A DNA stretch of 64,000 nucleotides from a virus, in IMG/VR virus record IMGVR_UViG_3300032313_001394, positions 62,001 to 126,000 of that record; one strand, given 5' to 3'. The translations under genes were made by a program, and so were the position numbers. Below the pieces are notes generated by a model. That model was not told where the DNA came from. It did no database searches and saw only the letters and a list, made by a program, of their open reading frames with translations. Within the stretch, counting starts at the first letter, position 1; each line of letters starts with the position of its first letter. Positions 57,180 to 64,000 of this stretch are shown here, piece after piece.

Positions 57180-57890
57180 TTAAATGTATGCTTGTAAATT
57201 AAATTTTAACATTTCTAGTACTTCTTGTTTAGCTGTTTTAGCATGATCAGCAAATACACCTGATACTTCTGATGTCATCATACTAGCACCCATATGCTTA
57301 ACTCCACGACATGATACACAATTATGTGTTGCATGCATCATTACCATAATACCTTCATTACCTTCAATTAATTTATCCATAGCATTATGAATAGCCATAG
57401 TTAATTGCTCTTGAATAGCACCTCTACGTGAGAAATGCTCAACTACACGATTTAATTTTGATAATCCGATTACCTTTGATTCAGGACCAGGTACATATGC
57501 AATATGACATTTACCTAAGATTGCTTGGTGGTGATGAGAACACATTGATATTACTGGAATATCGCGCTCTAATACAATACCATTATAACCGTCTGATGGG
57601 AATGCTGTAATATCACCTAATACTTCATAACGGCCTCTCCATAAATCATTAACGTATGCTTTAGCAACGCGTTTTGGAGTGTTAGATGAGTTTGGATCGT
57701 TTTTCCAATCAACACCTAATGCGTCTAAGAAATTACCATATGCAACAGTTGCATTATCGATAATAGTTTGTTTTTCTTCTACGGTTAGAGATCGCTCTTT
57801 ACCTTCGGTTTTAATGATTTGTTGTAAATGGAGTGAGATACCATTTGCATTACCTGAATTGGTAATTTCTAAATTGTCTATTTTACACAT
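57180..57890 (-). CDS. folE: GTP cyclohydrolase I
   Basis: 236 residues. SMCSHHHQAILGKCHI (115-130, zinc ligands Cys117 and His), IGLSKLNRVVEHFSRRGAIQ (141-160) and ATHNCVSCRGV (187-197, Cys191) are typical of FolE. Converts GTP to dihydroneopterin triphosphate, for folate or for the queuosine and 7-deazaguanine pathway that some phages use to modify DNA. No QueC/D/E partners are seen in this window. Confidence 0.9.
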   Translation of the reverse strand: MCKIDNLEITNSGNANGISLHLQQIIKTEGKERSLTVEEKQTIIDNATVAYGNFLDALGVDWKNDPNSSNTPKRVAKAYVNDLWRGRYEVLGDITAFPSDGYNGIVLERDIPVISMCSHHHQAILGKCHIAYVPGPESKVIGLSKLNRVVEHFSRRGAIQEQLTMAIHNAMDKLIEGNEGIMVMMHATHNCVSCRGVKHMGASMMTSEVSGVFADHAKTAKQEVLEMLKFNLQAYI

Positions 57891-57914
57891 ATAACTTTTA
57901 TTTATTTATAACAA

Positions 57915-57932
57915 TTAAATATAGATAAGAAA
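57915..57932 (-). promoter_or_regulatory. Conserved promoter-like element
   Basis: Minus-strand TTTCTTATCTATATTTAA, 24 nt before folE; drives folE, MazG-like and perhaps the glycan island behind it. Confidence 0.6.
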
Positions 57933-57956
57933 AGCCTGATAAACAAGCTCTTCTAT

Positions 57957-58238
57957 TTATTTTATTCCTGCAATTTTATTCCAGCGATACTTAGTTTCAT
58001 TCATTACTCCATCTTCTACAGATGTCATATTGCTTGTATCAACTTCTGGTTTGACATCAATTAATTGATCATAATCATCCATAGATAATACTTGACCATC
58101 TTGGCAAGCTTGGATAATATTTTCAGTTACTTTATGTAATGTCTCATCATTAGTTGCATCTTCACGAGCAAATTCGAGTAAACGAATAAATAACGGTACA
58201 TCAAATGTAACTACGTCTTGTGGATTTTGTTCTTCCAT
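57957..58238 (-). CDS. Hypothetical acidic protein
   Basis: 93 residues: helical, acidic, with VTFDVPLFIRLLEFAREDA, LHKVTENIIQACQDGQV and a basic last part. Own cassette. Small proteins of this kind occur beside late genes in marine myophages, but the family is not certain. Confidence 0.5.
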   Translation of the reverse strand: MEEQNPQDVVTFDVPLFIRLLEFAREDATNDETLHKVTENIIQACQDGQVLSMDDYDQLIDVKPEVDTSNMTSVEDGVMNETKYRWNKIAGIK

Positions 58239-58251
58239 ATTATTATTTAAT

Positions 58252-58269
58252 ATAAATATATTAGAGAAA
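58252..58269 (-). promoter_or_regulatory. Conserved promoter-like element, variant
   Basis: Minus-strand TTTCTCTAATATATTTAT, 13 nt before the 93-residue gene. Confidence 0.5.
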
Positions 58270-58276
58270 TAAATTT

Positions 58277-59806
58277 CTATAAGTTTAATTTAGAACCTAC
58301 AGTAAAGAAGAATGTAGGTTTATCAAATGTAGATGGTATATTTGATTTAATATTAAAGTTAATTCGGAAACGTTTAGATAACGGAATATCAAATGAATTA
58401 CCTAACATAACATTAAAATCTTTATTTACTCTCATTATTGGATCACTCGTAATATAAGATGTCGGAGAATAAAGTAAAAACACCTCAGGTGTAAATTTAA
58501 TTTTAGTTTTTGTTTCTAATGGCCTCATATAGAATCCAGTTAATGACGGACCATACATTTGATCGCCTGATCCTAAGAATCCAGCAATTAAAGATACGTT
58601 ATAACCTGCAACACCTTTTTTACCTAATAATTTAATATAAGTATATCCAGCAAATGTTAAATGGTCTGTAAATGTAGTTGCATATGTTAATGAGTAATTT
58701 CGAACATGACTAATAGCACCGTTTGTAGTATACATTTTAGTATACTTACCTGTTAATGCTAATTGTTTGAAATTTAAGTGGATCATTGAAGTAGCACCCC
58801 ACGATTCATTTCCCATTAACGATGCTTTAGATGCTGATACACCCAGTACTGGAGTAAATGTATTGTCTGCATTTTGCATTAATGCAAAGTCACCTTGTAC
58901 TACTAATGGATTAGTTGTATTTACTGTTTTAGCTTTCTTTTCGTCTTTTTTACTATCTGATTTCTTTTCGTCTTTTTTGCTTTCACTTTTAGCATCGTCT
59001 TTCTTTTCTTCCTTACTTTCGGATTTAGATTCTGATTTGCTTTCTTCTTTGGATTCCGACTTTGATTCGCTTTTAGATTCAGACTTGGCTTCAGCTTTAG
59101 CCTCTGCTTTAGCTTCGGCCTTTGCTTCGGCTTTAACCCCTCCCGGAGATCCACCGCCTCCTCCACCACCGCCTCCACCTCCACCACCTGGAGCGCCTCC
59201 ACCACTTGGAGCGGAACTACCCGCTGATGATGCGCTTGAACTCGCTGTAGATGATGCTGAACTAGATGCACTAGATGATGCGGTAGATGAAGCTGTGTTA
59301 GCGGCAGCACCTGCGGCTGTATTGGCTGCTGTACCTGAAGCTGTGTTTGCTGCTGTAGATGCTGCTGTATTGGCAGCTGTTGAAGCTGCTGTAGAGGCAG
59401 CGGTACTTGCTGCTGTTGCGGCCGCAGTAGCAGCAGCTGTTTGTGCTGCTGTTTGAGCAGCAGTCTGGGCAGCTGTCTGTGCCGCAACTTGAGCTGCTGC
59501 TTGAGCTACTACTGCTGAAATTGTATTTGAAATTGTTTGAGTTTGAGTTTGGGCAACTACTTCTTGTGCTTTACACACATATGCTTTCATTTGCTCATTT
59601 ACCCATAATTGTACCTCTCCTTTAGCTGCTTCTTCATATGAAAATGAACGTGCAGAACTACGATATACAATCAATACTGAACCCCCGATCGGAACAGTAT
59701 ATAATACCATCTGTTTCGAGCAGGGGTCAAAGTATGCGTTGGTAAGTACTTGTGCCTTACTTAAAAATGAAACAGTTAAGAGTAAGAATACAAATACATA
59801 TTTCAC
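58277..59806 (-). CDS. Exported low-complexity protein with barrel-like C-terminus
   Basis: 509 residues in four parts: a signal peptide (MKYVFVFLLLTVSFLSKAQ, 1-19); an N-domain to about 97; a low-complexity span (99-295); and a strand-rich C-terminal domain (about 300-509) that resembles an outer-membrane barrel and ends VGSKLNL. The low-complexity part runs from TAAQ/TAAS/TAAN tetrads to Ser-rich, then a Gly run (207-219), then KAEA, KSES and KKDEK repeats. It is likely an extracytoplasmic or virion-surface protein, perhaps a tail-fibre-like or host-envelope protein. Confidence 0.65.
   Translation of the reverse strand: MKYVFVFLLLTVSFLSKAQVLTNAYFDPCSKQMVLYTVPIGGSVLIVYRSSARSFSYEEAAKGEVQLWVNEQMKAYVCKAQEVVAQTQTQTISNTISAVVAQAAAQVAAQTAAQTAAQTAAQTAAATAAATAASTAASTAASTAANTAASTAANTASGTAANTAAGAAANTASSTASSSASSSASSTASSSASSAGSSAPSGGGAPGGGGGGGGGGGGGSPGGVKAEAKAEAKAEAKAEAKSESKSESKSESKEESKSESKSESKEEKKDDAKSESKKDEKKSDSKKDEKKAKTVNTTNPLVVQGDFALMQNADNTFTPVLGVSASKASLMGNESWGATSMIHLNFKQLALTGKYTKMYTTNGAISHVRNYSLTYATTFTDHLTFAGYTYIKLLGKKGVAGYNVSLIAGFLGSGDQMYGPSLTGFYMRPLETKTKIKFTPEVFLLYSPTSYITSDPIMRVNKDFNVMLGNSFDIPLSKRFRINFNIKSNIPSTFDKPTFFFTVGSKLNL
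58922..59512. repeat. Low-complexity repeat tract inside gene
   Basis: Codes residues 99-295 of the protein above: TAAx tetrads, Ser-rich tetrads, a Gly run, then KAEA, KSES and KKDEK repeats. Locally GC-rich against an AT-rich genome. It opens long spurious frames on other strands. Confidence 0.8.
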
Positions 59807-60636
59807 TAAGCTAGTAGCTTATAATATTCTTTAAAATGTTTGATACGATCTGGTAGACCAATTGTACCACCATTAACACGTTTTGTGATTTGAGTAACTA
59901 CAGCATCGGAAGCACCACTATCAGCCATCTTGTGTAATCCGTTTTTAGAGAAAAACCAAGCAGCTGAGAGTAAGGCATATTTCGATGAAACCACATCTGG
60001 GTTAGACAAAATGTCTTCTCCAATGGACTTACCGAATGCAGTGTAGTTTTCTTTACCAGTTAACTGTATGTAACCTCTTCCGCGAAATTTATATCCTTCA
60101 CCTGATGCTTCATTACCATTACCCATTCTACCTCCGTAGACACGAGCAGCAATTTTAGCAGGTTTGCGTTCATACTGGGCAGCTAATGATGCGTTTGGAA
60201 AATATTTTTTAAATATTCCCATTAATCCTTTAGCTGAATAATTTAAATTTTCTTGAGTTGCGCGGAATCCACCTGATTCGTGTCCGCACTGTGCTAAAAA
60301 GTGAGCTAAACGTAATGGGGTATTGATAGCAAATTTAGCTGCTGTATCAGGAATCATTGCAATTACTGCATCAGGAATGTGTCCTTTTAAATTAGCTAAT
60401 TTTAGATTACCTGAATTAGTAATTGGAGCAACTACTGGTGCTGCTGGAGTAGCAATACCAAATAATTTACCCCAAGTACCAGCTCCAACTATACCATCAG
60501 CTGTTAATCCGTTAGCTGATTGCCAAGCTTTAACTGCTGCATCTGTTTTAGGTCCAAATTTACCAATGGCTTCTATACCTAATTTTACTTGAAGCTTTTT
60601 TACATCTTCACCCTCGGATCCTAGCTTTAATAGCAT
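59806..60636 (-). CDS. GH19 (chitinase-like) endolysin with PG-binding domain
   Basis: 276 residues. Residues 1-60 are a PG_binding_1 domain (LKLGSEGEDVKKLQVKLG...FGPKTDAAVKAWQ...TADGIVGAGTWGKL). From about 85 comes the GH19 domain: FLAQCGHESGGFRA (113-126; Glu120 catalytic), SGEGYKFRGRGYIQLTGKEN (178-197) and Asn-rich loops. Cleaves peptidoglycan; probably the main endolysin. The stop overlaps the downstream gene by one base. Confidence 0.9.
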   Translation of the reverse strand: MLLKLGSEGEDVKKLQVKLGIEAIGKFGPKTDAAVKAWQSANGLTADGIVGAGTWGKLFGIATPAAPVVAPITNSGNLKLANLKGHIPDAVIAMIPDTAAKFAINTPLRLAHFLAQCGHESGGFRATQENLNYSAKGLMGIFKKYFPNASLAAQYERKPAKIAARVYGGRMGNGNEASGEGYKFRGRGYIQLTGKENYTAFGKSIGEDILSNPDVVSSKYALLSAAWFFSKNGLHKMADSGASDAVVTQITKRVNGGTIGLPDRIKHFKEYYKLLA

Positions 60637-60683
60637 CGTTTATTGTTTTTATAGTTAATTATTACAGTTGTACTCTTTTACTC

Positions 60684-61103
60684 TTAGAACTGGATTTTAT
60701 CCAATTTGTAAGTCAAACCTAATCCTGGTGTGAAGTTAGATCCAACTAGATTTCCAATGACCCAAATTTTAAGTCCTTCGGATTTTAATGGAGCGTATCC
60801 TATCCACACGTTAGGCTTATTTACATTATCTACAGGTTGAATACCCATACCTAACATTAAGCGCTCACTAGCAAACATACGAATAACACCAAATTTCATA
60901 GTTTTATCAAAACTACCTGTTTTAGTTGATACCATTGGATCAGCGTCATACTTAAAACCAGCATAAATACCCCATCCTTTTTTGATATAACCACCTGTTA
61001 AGTATCCGTCCATACCTTTATTAGTAGCAGAACCGAAAAATTCTTGTGCGTTAGCAGCTACTGCAGACAAACACAAAATTGCAATCAATAATAACTTTTT
61101 CAT
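60684..61103 (-). CDS. Small exported barrel-like protein
   Basis: 139 residues. MKKLLLIAILCLSAVAANAQ is a signal peptide (cut after Ala-Gln). The mature part is strands (GYIKKGWGIYAGFKYD, KFGVIRMFASERLMLGMG, PGLGLTYKLDKIQF) ending in Phe, as in outer-membrane barrel proteins. Size fits an 8-stranded or smaller barrel. Confidence 0.65.
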   Translation of the reverse strand: MKKLLLIAILCLSAVAANAQEFFGSATNKGMDGYLTGGYIKKGWGIYAGFKYDADPMVSTKTGSFDKTMKFGVIRMFASERLMLGMGIQPVDNVNKPNVWIGYAPLKSEGLKIWVIGNLVGSNFTPGLGLTYKLDKIQF

Positions 61104-61106
61104 AGT

Positions 61107-61820
61107 TTAATTTTTAAATATATTCTTTTTTATCATACGTGATACTATCCTAGAAGCTGCTGTTTCCAACGCTTTTTTAGTGGTAATTCCGATTGTTGAT
61201 TGATTAAATTTAATCTCATCAAATGAATCAGATAACGCACCTTGTTTTACTGTACTTGCTTCACCTAAGCCTGAACCAGTGATATACTCAGCAGTTTCAG
61301 CATTAACGAACTTAACTTGTAAGCCCAGCCTGGTAGTTTGAGTTTGCTTAACACCATCTTTTAATTTTAATTGTTCGTCTTCAGAAACAGAGAAGTCGTA
61401 TACCTCTACATATACAAAATATTGTGCAAGCTTAATTTTTCCTCTACCATCTAATTTATTTTCTGTAATACCTGATTGAGAAGCTTGGAATTGTTTTACC
61501 ATTCTATTCTTAATCTCGGCTTTATCTTCAGTAAAAGTAAATCGATTAGTTTCTTCTAAAAATTCAACTACAATATTTGTTAAACCTAAACCAACTCGTT
61601 TATCTTTTAATTCAGGATACATTGCAAATATCTCATCTGTAATTCCAATTGATAATAATTGAATTGGAATTTTAGGTCCTTCATAATCAGATACAACATC
61701 TATTGATTGTTTCTTTTCAAAATCAGCTTGGTATGCTTCTGTCTTTACAGAACCAATAGTTTGTCCAAGCACAGGCAAACATAATAAAGAAAGAAATAAA
61801 ATCAATAAATTAGCCTTCAT
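61107..61820 (-). CDS. CsgG-like exported protein
   Basis: 237 residues. MKANLLILFLSLLCLPVLGQ is a signal peptide without lipobox Cys. VGLGLTNIVVEFLEETNRFT (76-95), KLAQYFVYVEVYDFSV and LQVKFVNAETAEYITGSGLG match the CsgG family core (nucleotide-binding-fold domain of the curli secretion pore). The C-terminus has KKALETAASRIVSRMI, the last helix of CsgG. Host CsgG forms a lipoprotein pore; the phage version lacks the lipid-anchor Cys, so its job may differ. Confidence 0.7.
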   Translation of the reverse strand: MKANLLILFLSLLCLPVLGQTIGSVKTEAYQADFEKKQSIDVVSDYEGPKIPIQLLSIGITDEIFAMYPELKDKRVGLGLTNIVVEFLEETNRFTFTEDKAEIKNRMVKQFQASQSGITENKLDGRGKIKLAQYFVYVEVYDFSVSEDEQLKLKDGVKQTQTTRLGLQVKFVNAETAEYITGSGLGEASTVKQGALSDSFDEIKFNQSTIGITTKKALETAASRIVSRMIKKNIFKN

Positions 61821-62106
61821 ATTCTTCTTCTTTTTTTTCTGCTTTAGTAGCTTCTGAAATTTGTTTTTTCATTCCTGTAAATTTATCTACTGAAGATAAA
61901 CCTAATGAACCGAACGCAAGTAATGCTACTGCATTTACTAATGATTCTGCAGGTGCGATATGTGCTTCAGAAAATGAATTTTGATACATTGTAATACACA
62001 ATGTTAATGCAGCTAATAAACCCACAAATCGTTTTGATGATACAGCACCTTTTTCATCAGCTAGTAATGAGTTAGCACCATCCATAAATTTTTTTAATAT
62101 TTCCAT
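61810..62106 (-). CDS. Holin-like two-helix membrane protein
   Basis: 98 residues: charged N-terminal helix, hydrophobic helices at about 26-42 and 55-74, acidic tail EATKAEKKEEEYEG. The size and layout fit a small holin; overlaps the CsgG-like gene by 11 nt. Function is inferred. Confidence 0.5.
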   Translation of the reverse strand: MEILKKFMDGANSLLADEKGAVSSKRFVGLLAALTLCITMYQNSFSEAHIAPAESLVNAVALLAFGSLGLSSVDKFTGMKKQISEATKAEKKEEEYEG

Positions 62107-62107
62107 T

Positions 62108-62260
62108 TTACCACGGTTGTTTTGATATTTTAGCTGCTATTTCATTTGCTTTATCATTCTGATTGGTAAAATGTAGGTATACAAAATACATCTGAGTGCT
62201 AAAGCCAACTATAATTCCAGCTAAAACTAATTTTGAATAAATTTTATATACCTTTTCCAT
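62108..62260 (-). CDS. Small membrane protein (50 aa)
   Basis: MEKVYKIYSKLVLAGIIVGF has one membrane helix (10-30), then a helical tail (NQNDKANEIAAKISKQPW). Starts 5 nt after the holin-like gene at 62266 and ends 1 nt before the next, so it belongs to the lysis set. Confidence 0.55.
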   Translation of the reverse strand: MEKVYKIYSKLVLAGIIVGFSTQMYFVYLHFTNQNDKANEIAAKISKQPW

Positions 62261-62265
62261 TTTTA

Positions 62266-62823
62266 TTATCCTTCTATAGATTCTTCTACATCCTTTATTT
62301 TACCACATTTAAGACATTCTTCATCTCCGTCTCCATCAGCATCACCCCATACGTGTTCGCATTGGCGATGAGCGAAGTATTCATCGATTTTACCGTCGCC
62401 ATCATGATCTAAACCATCCATTGTGCCATCTCCATCTTCATCGATTTCAACGCCCTTCTTTTCGGTAGTTGGTACAGGAGTTGGTGCGTCACCTCCTTTA
62501 GTATCGGATAATGACACACCATCTTCCTCGTCCATTTTCTGAACTAACATTTTATCTTTATCTGTATCAGAGAACCAGTAATCAATAATTTTACCATATG
62601 AACCAATGAATGCTCCAAGTAACAACAACATTAATTCTTTCCATTCTCCTGCAATATCAGTGCCTTGAACAATAGCGGCAAATATACCACCAATTATTAA
62701 CATAAATCCACCTAAAACTATAGCGGTAATATACCATCTACGTTTCATCATTGCATTTAATAGTTCCTTAAATCCCGTAGGAGTAGGTTGTGACATAGGT
62801 TGTTCTTCTTTAAATAACTTCAT
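62266..62823 (-). CDS. 3TM-type holin with EF-hand-like calcium and zinc-binding tail
   Basis: 185 residues. Helices at about 32-52 and 63-77, with ELMLLLLGAFIGSYGKIIDY and YWFS similar to 3TM holins. The C-terminal tail has DEDGDGTMDGLD (128-139) and DHDGDGKIDEYF (139-150), calcium-binding EF-hand/dockerin-like loops, a third DADGDGDEE, and Cys155/His157...Cys170/Cys173, a zinc-site pattern. A holin with this tail is unusual. Confidence 0.6.
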   Translation of the reverse strand: MKLFKEEQPMSQPTPTGFKELLNAMMKRRWYITAIVLGGFMLIIGGIFAAIVQGTDIAGEWKELMLLLLGAFIGSYGKIIDYWFSDTDKDKMLVQKMDEEDGVSLSDTKGGDAPTPVPTTEKKGVEIDEDGDGTMDGLDHDGDGKIDEYFAHRQCEHVWGDADGDGDEECLKCGKIKDVEESIEG

Positions 62824-62829
62824 TGTTAA

Positions 62830-63135
62830 TTACCATTTAGGAGCTTCTTCTAGCTCTTCTTTAGCTGTTTTAGGTTTTGGTTTAACGGGAGCAGCAGCAG
62901 GAGATCCTGCGTTTTTATTTATTATAATAGTTTTTGGAGCTGCTGCAGGTGCAGCGGCTGCTTGATTGATATTAATTACTGGTGCTGGTGCTGATACAGC
63001 TGTTGCTGGTTCATCTTTTTCACCTGTAATAATTTTTGTTACATATGCTGCAATACCTAATGATATTGTACTTACAACTGTAATTAAAACTCCTTTAAGA
63101 GATTTTCCTGTTGATTCTTCTTGTTCTTCTGCCAT
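62830..63135 (-). CDS. Small membrane protein with Ala/Pro tail
   Basis: 101 residues. One membrane helix at about 14-33 (GVLITVVSTISLGIAAYVTK), then an Ala/Pro-rich stretch (PVININQAAAAPAAAPKTII) and a Lys/Pro end. Between the EF-hand holin and a coiled-coil gene; unknown function. Confidence 0.55.
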   Translation of the reverse strand: MAEEQEESTGKSLKGVLITVVSTISLGIAAYVTKIITGEKDEPATAVSAPAPVININQAAAAPAAAPKTIIINKNAGSPAAAPVKPKPKTAKEELEEAPKW

Positions 63136-63136
63136 T

Positions 63137-63472
63137 TTATTTCTTTAACGATTTAATTTTAGTTTTTACCTCTTCAACTTCTTTTTTTGTGTCTTCAACA
63201 AATGTTTTTGAAGATTCAAAAGCATCTGTAGCATCAGCTAGATTTTTAGTTTTAATAGCTTTTTCAATTTTTTCAGCAACTGCTTGAGATTCATCAATTT
63301 GAGCTTCTAACTTCTCTTCAATTTCATCAATTGCTTGTAAAGCTTTCTTAGCATCTGCTGCTAAACCAGGAGCGTATTTAGCTGATTTATCAATTAAAAG
63401 TTCAGCTTGTTCTTCTAATTTGTCAATTTTAACAAATAATCCTTTAATAAAGGCAAATAACTTTTTGATCAT
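63137..63472 (-). CDS. Coiled-coil protein with N-terminal amphipathic helix
   Basis: 111 residues, almost entirely a charged coiled coil from residue 15 (KIDKLEEQAELLIDKSAKYA on to EVEEVKTKIKSLKK). The first helix is hydrophobic (LFAFIKGLFVKI). Possibly a structural tether or Rz-like protein; no clear signal. Confidence 0.5.
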   Translation of the reverse strand: MIKKLFAFIKGLFVKIDKLEEQAELLIDKSAKYAPGLAADAKKALQAIDEIEEKLEAQIDESQAVAEKIEKAIKTKNLADATDAFESSKTFVEDTKKEVEEVKTKIKSLKK

Positions 63473-63483
63473 TTTTTTTTTAT

Positions 63484-63852
63484 TTATCTTTTAATTATTA
63501 ATGGTTTTTTAACTGTACCTCCATTGATATCAGTTAATGTTATATCGTATAATCCATCTTCTAAATCTTTGAAATCGTATATTTTAGTTACAATCTCACT
63601 TTCAGCAGTTAATGGTAATGTTTTTGTAGGTTCTACAGCAGCAAATTTATATATTTGTACAGAGTACTTAGCTCCAGTCGTAACCGCGTATTGTACTGTA
63701 ACTTGACCACCTGTTGATACTACACTAAGTATATCTGTGGACTTTGCTGTAACTCCTAATTTAATTTCAGGTGTAGATAAAACTTCTATATCACTGCATC
63801 CTGCGGTAATAAATATAAGGCCGATTAAAACAATTGATAATAAGTTTTTCAT
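63484..63852 (-). CDS. Lipoprotein with beta-rich domain
   Basis: 122 residues. MKNLLSIVLIGLIFITAGC is a lipoprotein signal with Cys19. The remaining part is strands (TGGQVTVQYAVTTGAKYSVQ, DGLYDITLTDINGGT), like an Ig-like or fibronectin-like domain. Probably anchored in the host outer membrane or periplasm. Confidence 0.6.
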   Translation of the reverse strand: MKNLLSIVLIGLIFITAGCSDIEVLSTPEIKLGVTAKSTDILSVVSTGGQVTVQYAVTTGAKYSVQIYKFAAVEPTKTLPLTAESEIVTKIYDFKDLEDGLYDITLTDINGGTVKKPLIIKR

Positions 63853-63854
63853 AT

Positions 63855-64000
63855 TTAAAAGTTGTTATATCCTGTTAATTTTATTGTTTCTGTGTTTAAA
63901 TTTATTCCCAACTGAGATCCGCTAGTTGATGCGGCATCTGTTGCAGAAGTAATTTTAATAAATGAATTAATATCTAATCCGCTTACTAATGTGCTGAATT
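63855..64000 (-). CDS. Partial gene, C-terminal 47 residues, probable virion protein
   Basis: In-frame without a stop up to the window end; its 5' part lies beyond 64000. The C-terminus reads SGLDINSFIKITSATDAAST then GSQLGINLNTETIKLTGYNNF-like strands, Ser/Thr/Asn-rich as in phage tail fibre or other surface proteins. Too short for a family call. Confidence 0.5.
   Translation of the reverse strand, partial: FSTLVSGLDINSFIKITSATDAASTSGSQLGINLNTETIKLTGYNNF

Noticed and set aside
57180-57890. A complete 7-deazaguanine DNA-modification cluster around folE
   Set aside because: No QueC, QueD, QueE or DpdA-like protein is present in the 64 kb, so the pathway cannot be claimed from this window.
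58767-59456. Long plus-strand open frame (229 codons)
   Set aside because: It is the antisense of the low-complexity tract; its Pro/Ala/Asp/Leu repeats are the reverse reading of Gly/Ala/Ser/Lys codons and there is no leader or family feature.
58921-59487. Second minus-strand frame in the repeat tract (188 codons)
   Set aside because: Gln/Leu/Pro/Lys/Arg repeat composition comes from frame-shifting the same tetrad codons; no signal peptide or start context.
1-64000. CRISPR array or insertion sequence
   Set aside because: No regular direct repeats with spacers and no transposase, inverted terminal repeats or target duplications were seen.

Overview
The window looks like 64 kb of a large T4-like (myovirus-type) phage genome whose host is probably a member of the Bacteroidetes, most likely a flavobacterium-like group. 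Every credible gene is on the minus strand. The DNA is very AT-rich and genes are packed with 1-4 nt stop/start overlaps. The phage call rests on a T4-type set: baseplate wedge gp6-like and gp25-like proteins, a gp55-like late sigma factor, sliding clamp gp45, both clamp-loader subunits (gp44, gp62) and a family B DNA polymerase (gp43). The host call is an inference. It rests on A-rich leaders (AAACAAACA before the start codon) in place of Shine-Dalgarno sites, short MKKLL...SSC lipoprotein signals and exported barrel-like proteins ending in aromatic or hydrophobic residues.

Layout, in window coordinates. (1) 1-6.1 kb: tail and baseplate genes, the late sigma factor and an HD hydrolase. (2) 6.2-23.1 kb: an accessory region of about 45 mostly unrecognised small genes. 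It includes two AT-hook-type proteins, a T5orf172-type GIY-YIG protein, two calcineurin-like phosphatases, an AAA+ ATPase, small lipoproteins, a DUF932-like protein and a GH24 lysozyme. (3) 23.2-26.1 kb: an LpxH-like phosphoesterase, a RimK-like ATP-grasp ligase and an MJ1255-type glycosyltransferase, which together look like a host-derived envelope module. (4) 26.2-30.5 kb: a phosphoribosyltransferase and small genes. (5) 30.6-40.4 kb: first glycan island. (6) 40.4-50.7 kb: replication module (nuclease, gp62, gp44, tRNA genes, GroEL, GroES, gp45, gp43). (7) 50.7-56.7 kb: second glycan island, with a GDP-mannose 3,5-epimerase-like enzyme, a HAD/nucleotidyltransferase fusion and a GT11 fucosyltransferase-like protein. 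(8) 56.7-58.2 kb: MazG-like and GTP cyclohydrolase I. (9) 58.3-64 kb: exported and lysis proteins, including a low-complexity envelope protein, a GH19 endolysin, a CsgG-like protein and holin-like proteins.

Two features stand out. The first is a repeated intergenic element on the minus strand, TTTC-(5-6 nt)-TTATATTTA, found more than 30 times, mainly between 7 and 30.6 kb. It lies just after a stop codon and often directly abuts a terminator-like hairpin. It is followed 15-40 nt later by a start codon, often preceded by AAACAAACA. I read it as the phage early/middle promoter arranged in insulated one- or two-gene cassettes. It is absent from the baseplate, glycan and lysis blocks. The second is a 500 bp gene-free stretch at 10.3-10.8 kb with a perfect DnaA box, relaxed DnaA-like sites and six copies of TTAGTCA, which is a candidate origin or control region.

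Functionally the phage appears to carry its own replisome, its own chaperonin, late transcription specificity, two lysins of different families and about nineteen genes for sugar synthesis and transfer. It also carries a set of exported lipoproteins and barrel-like proteins that suggest remodelling of the host envelope. Assignments come from reading sequence motifs only; no database search was run.
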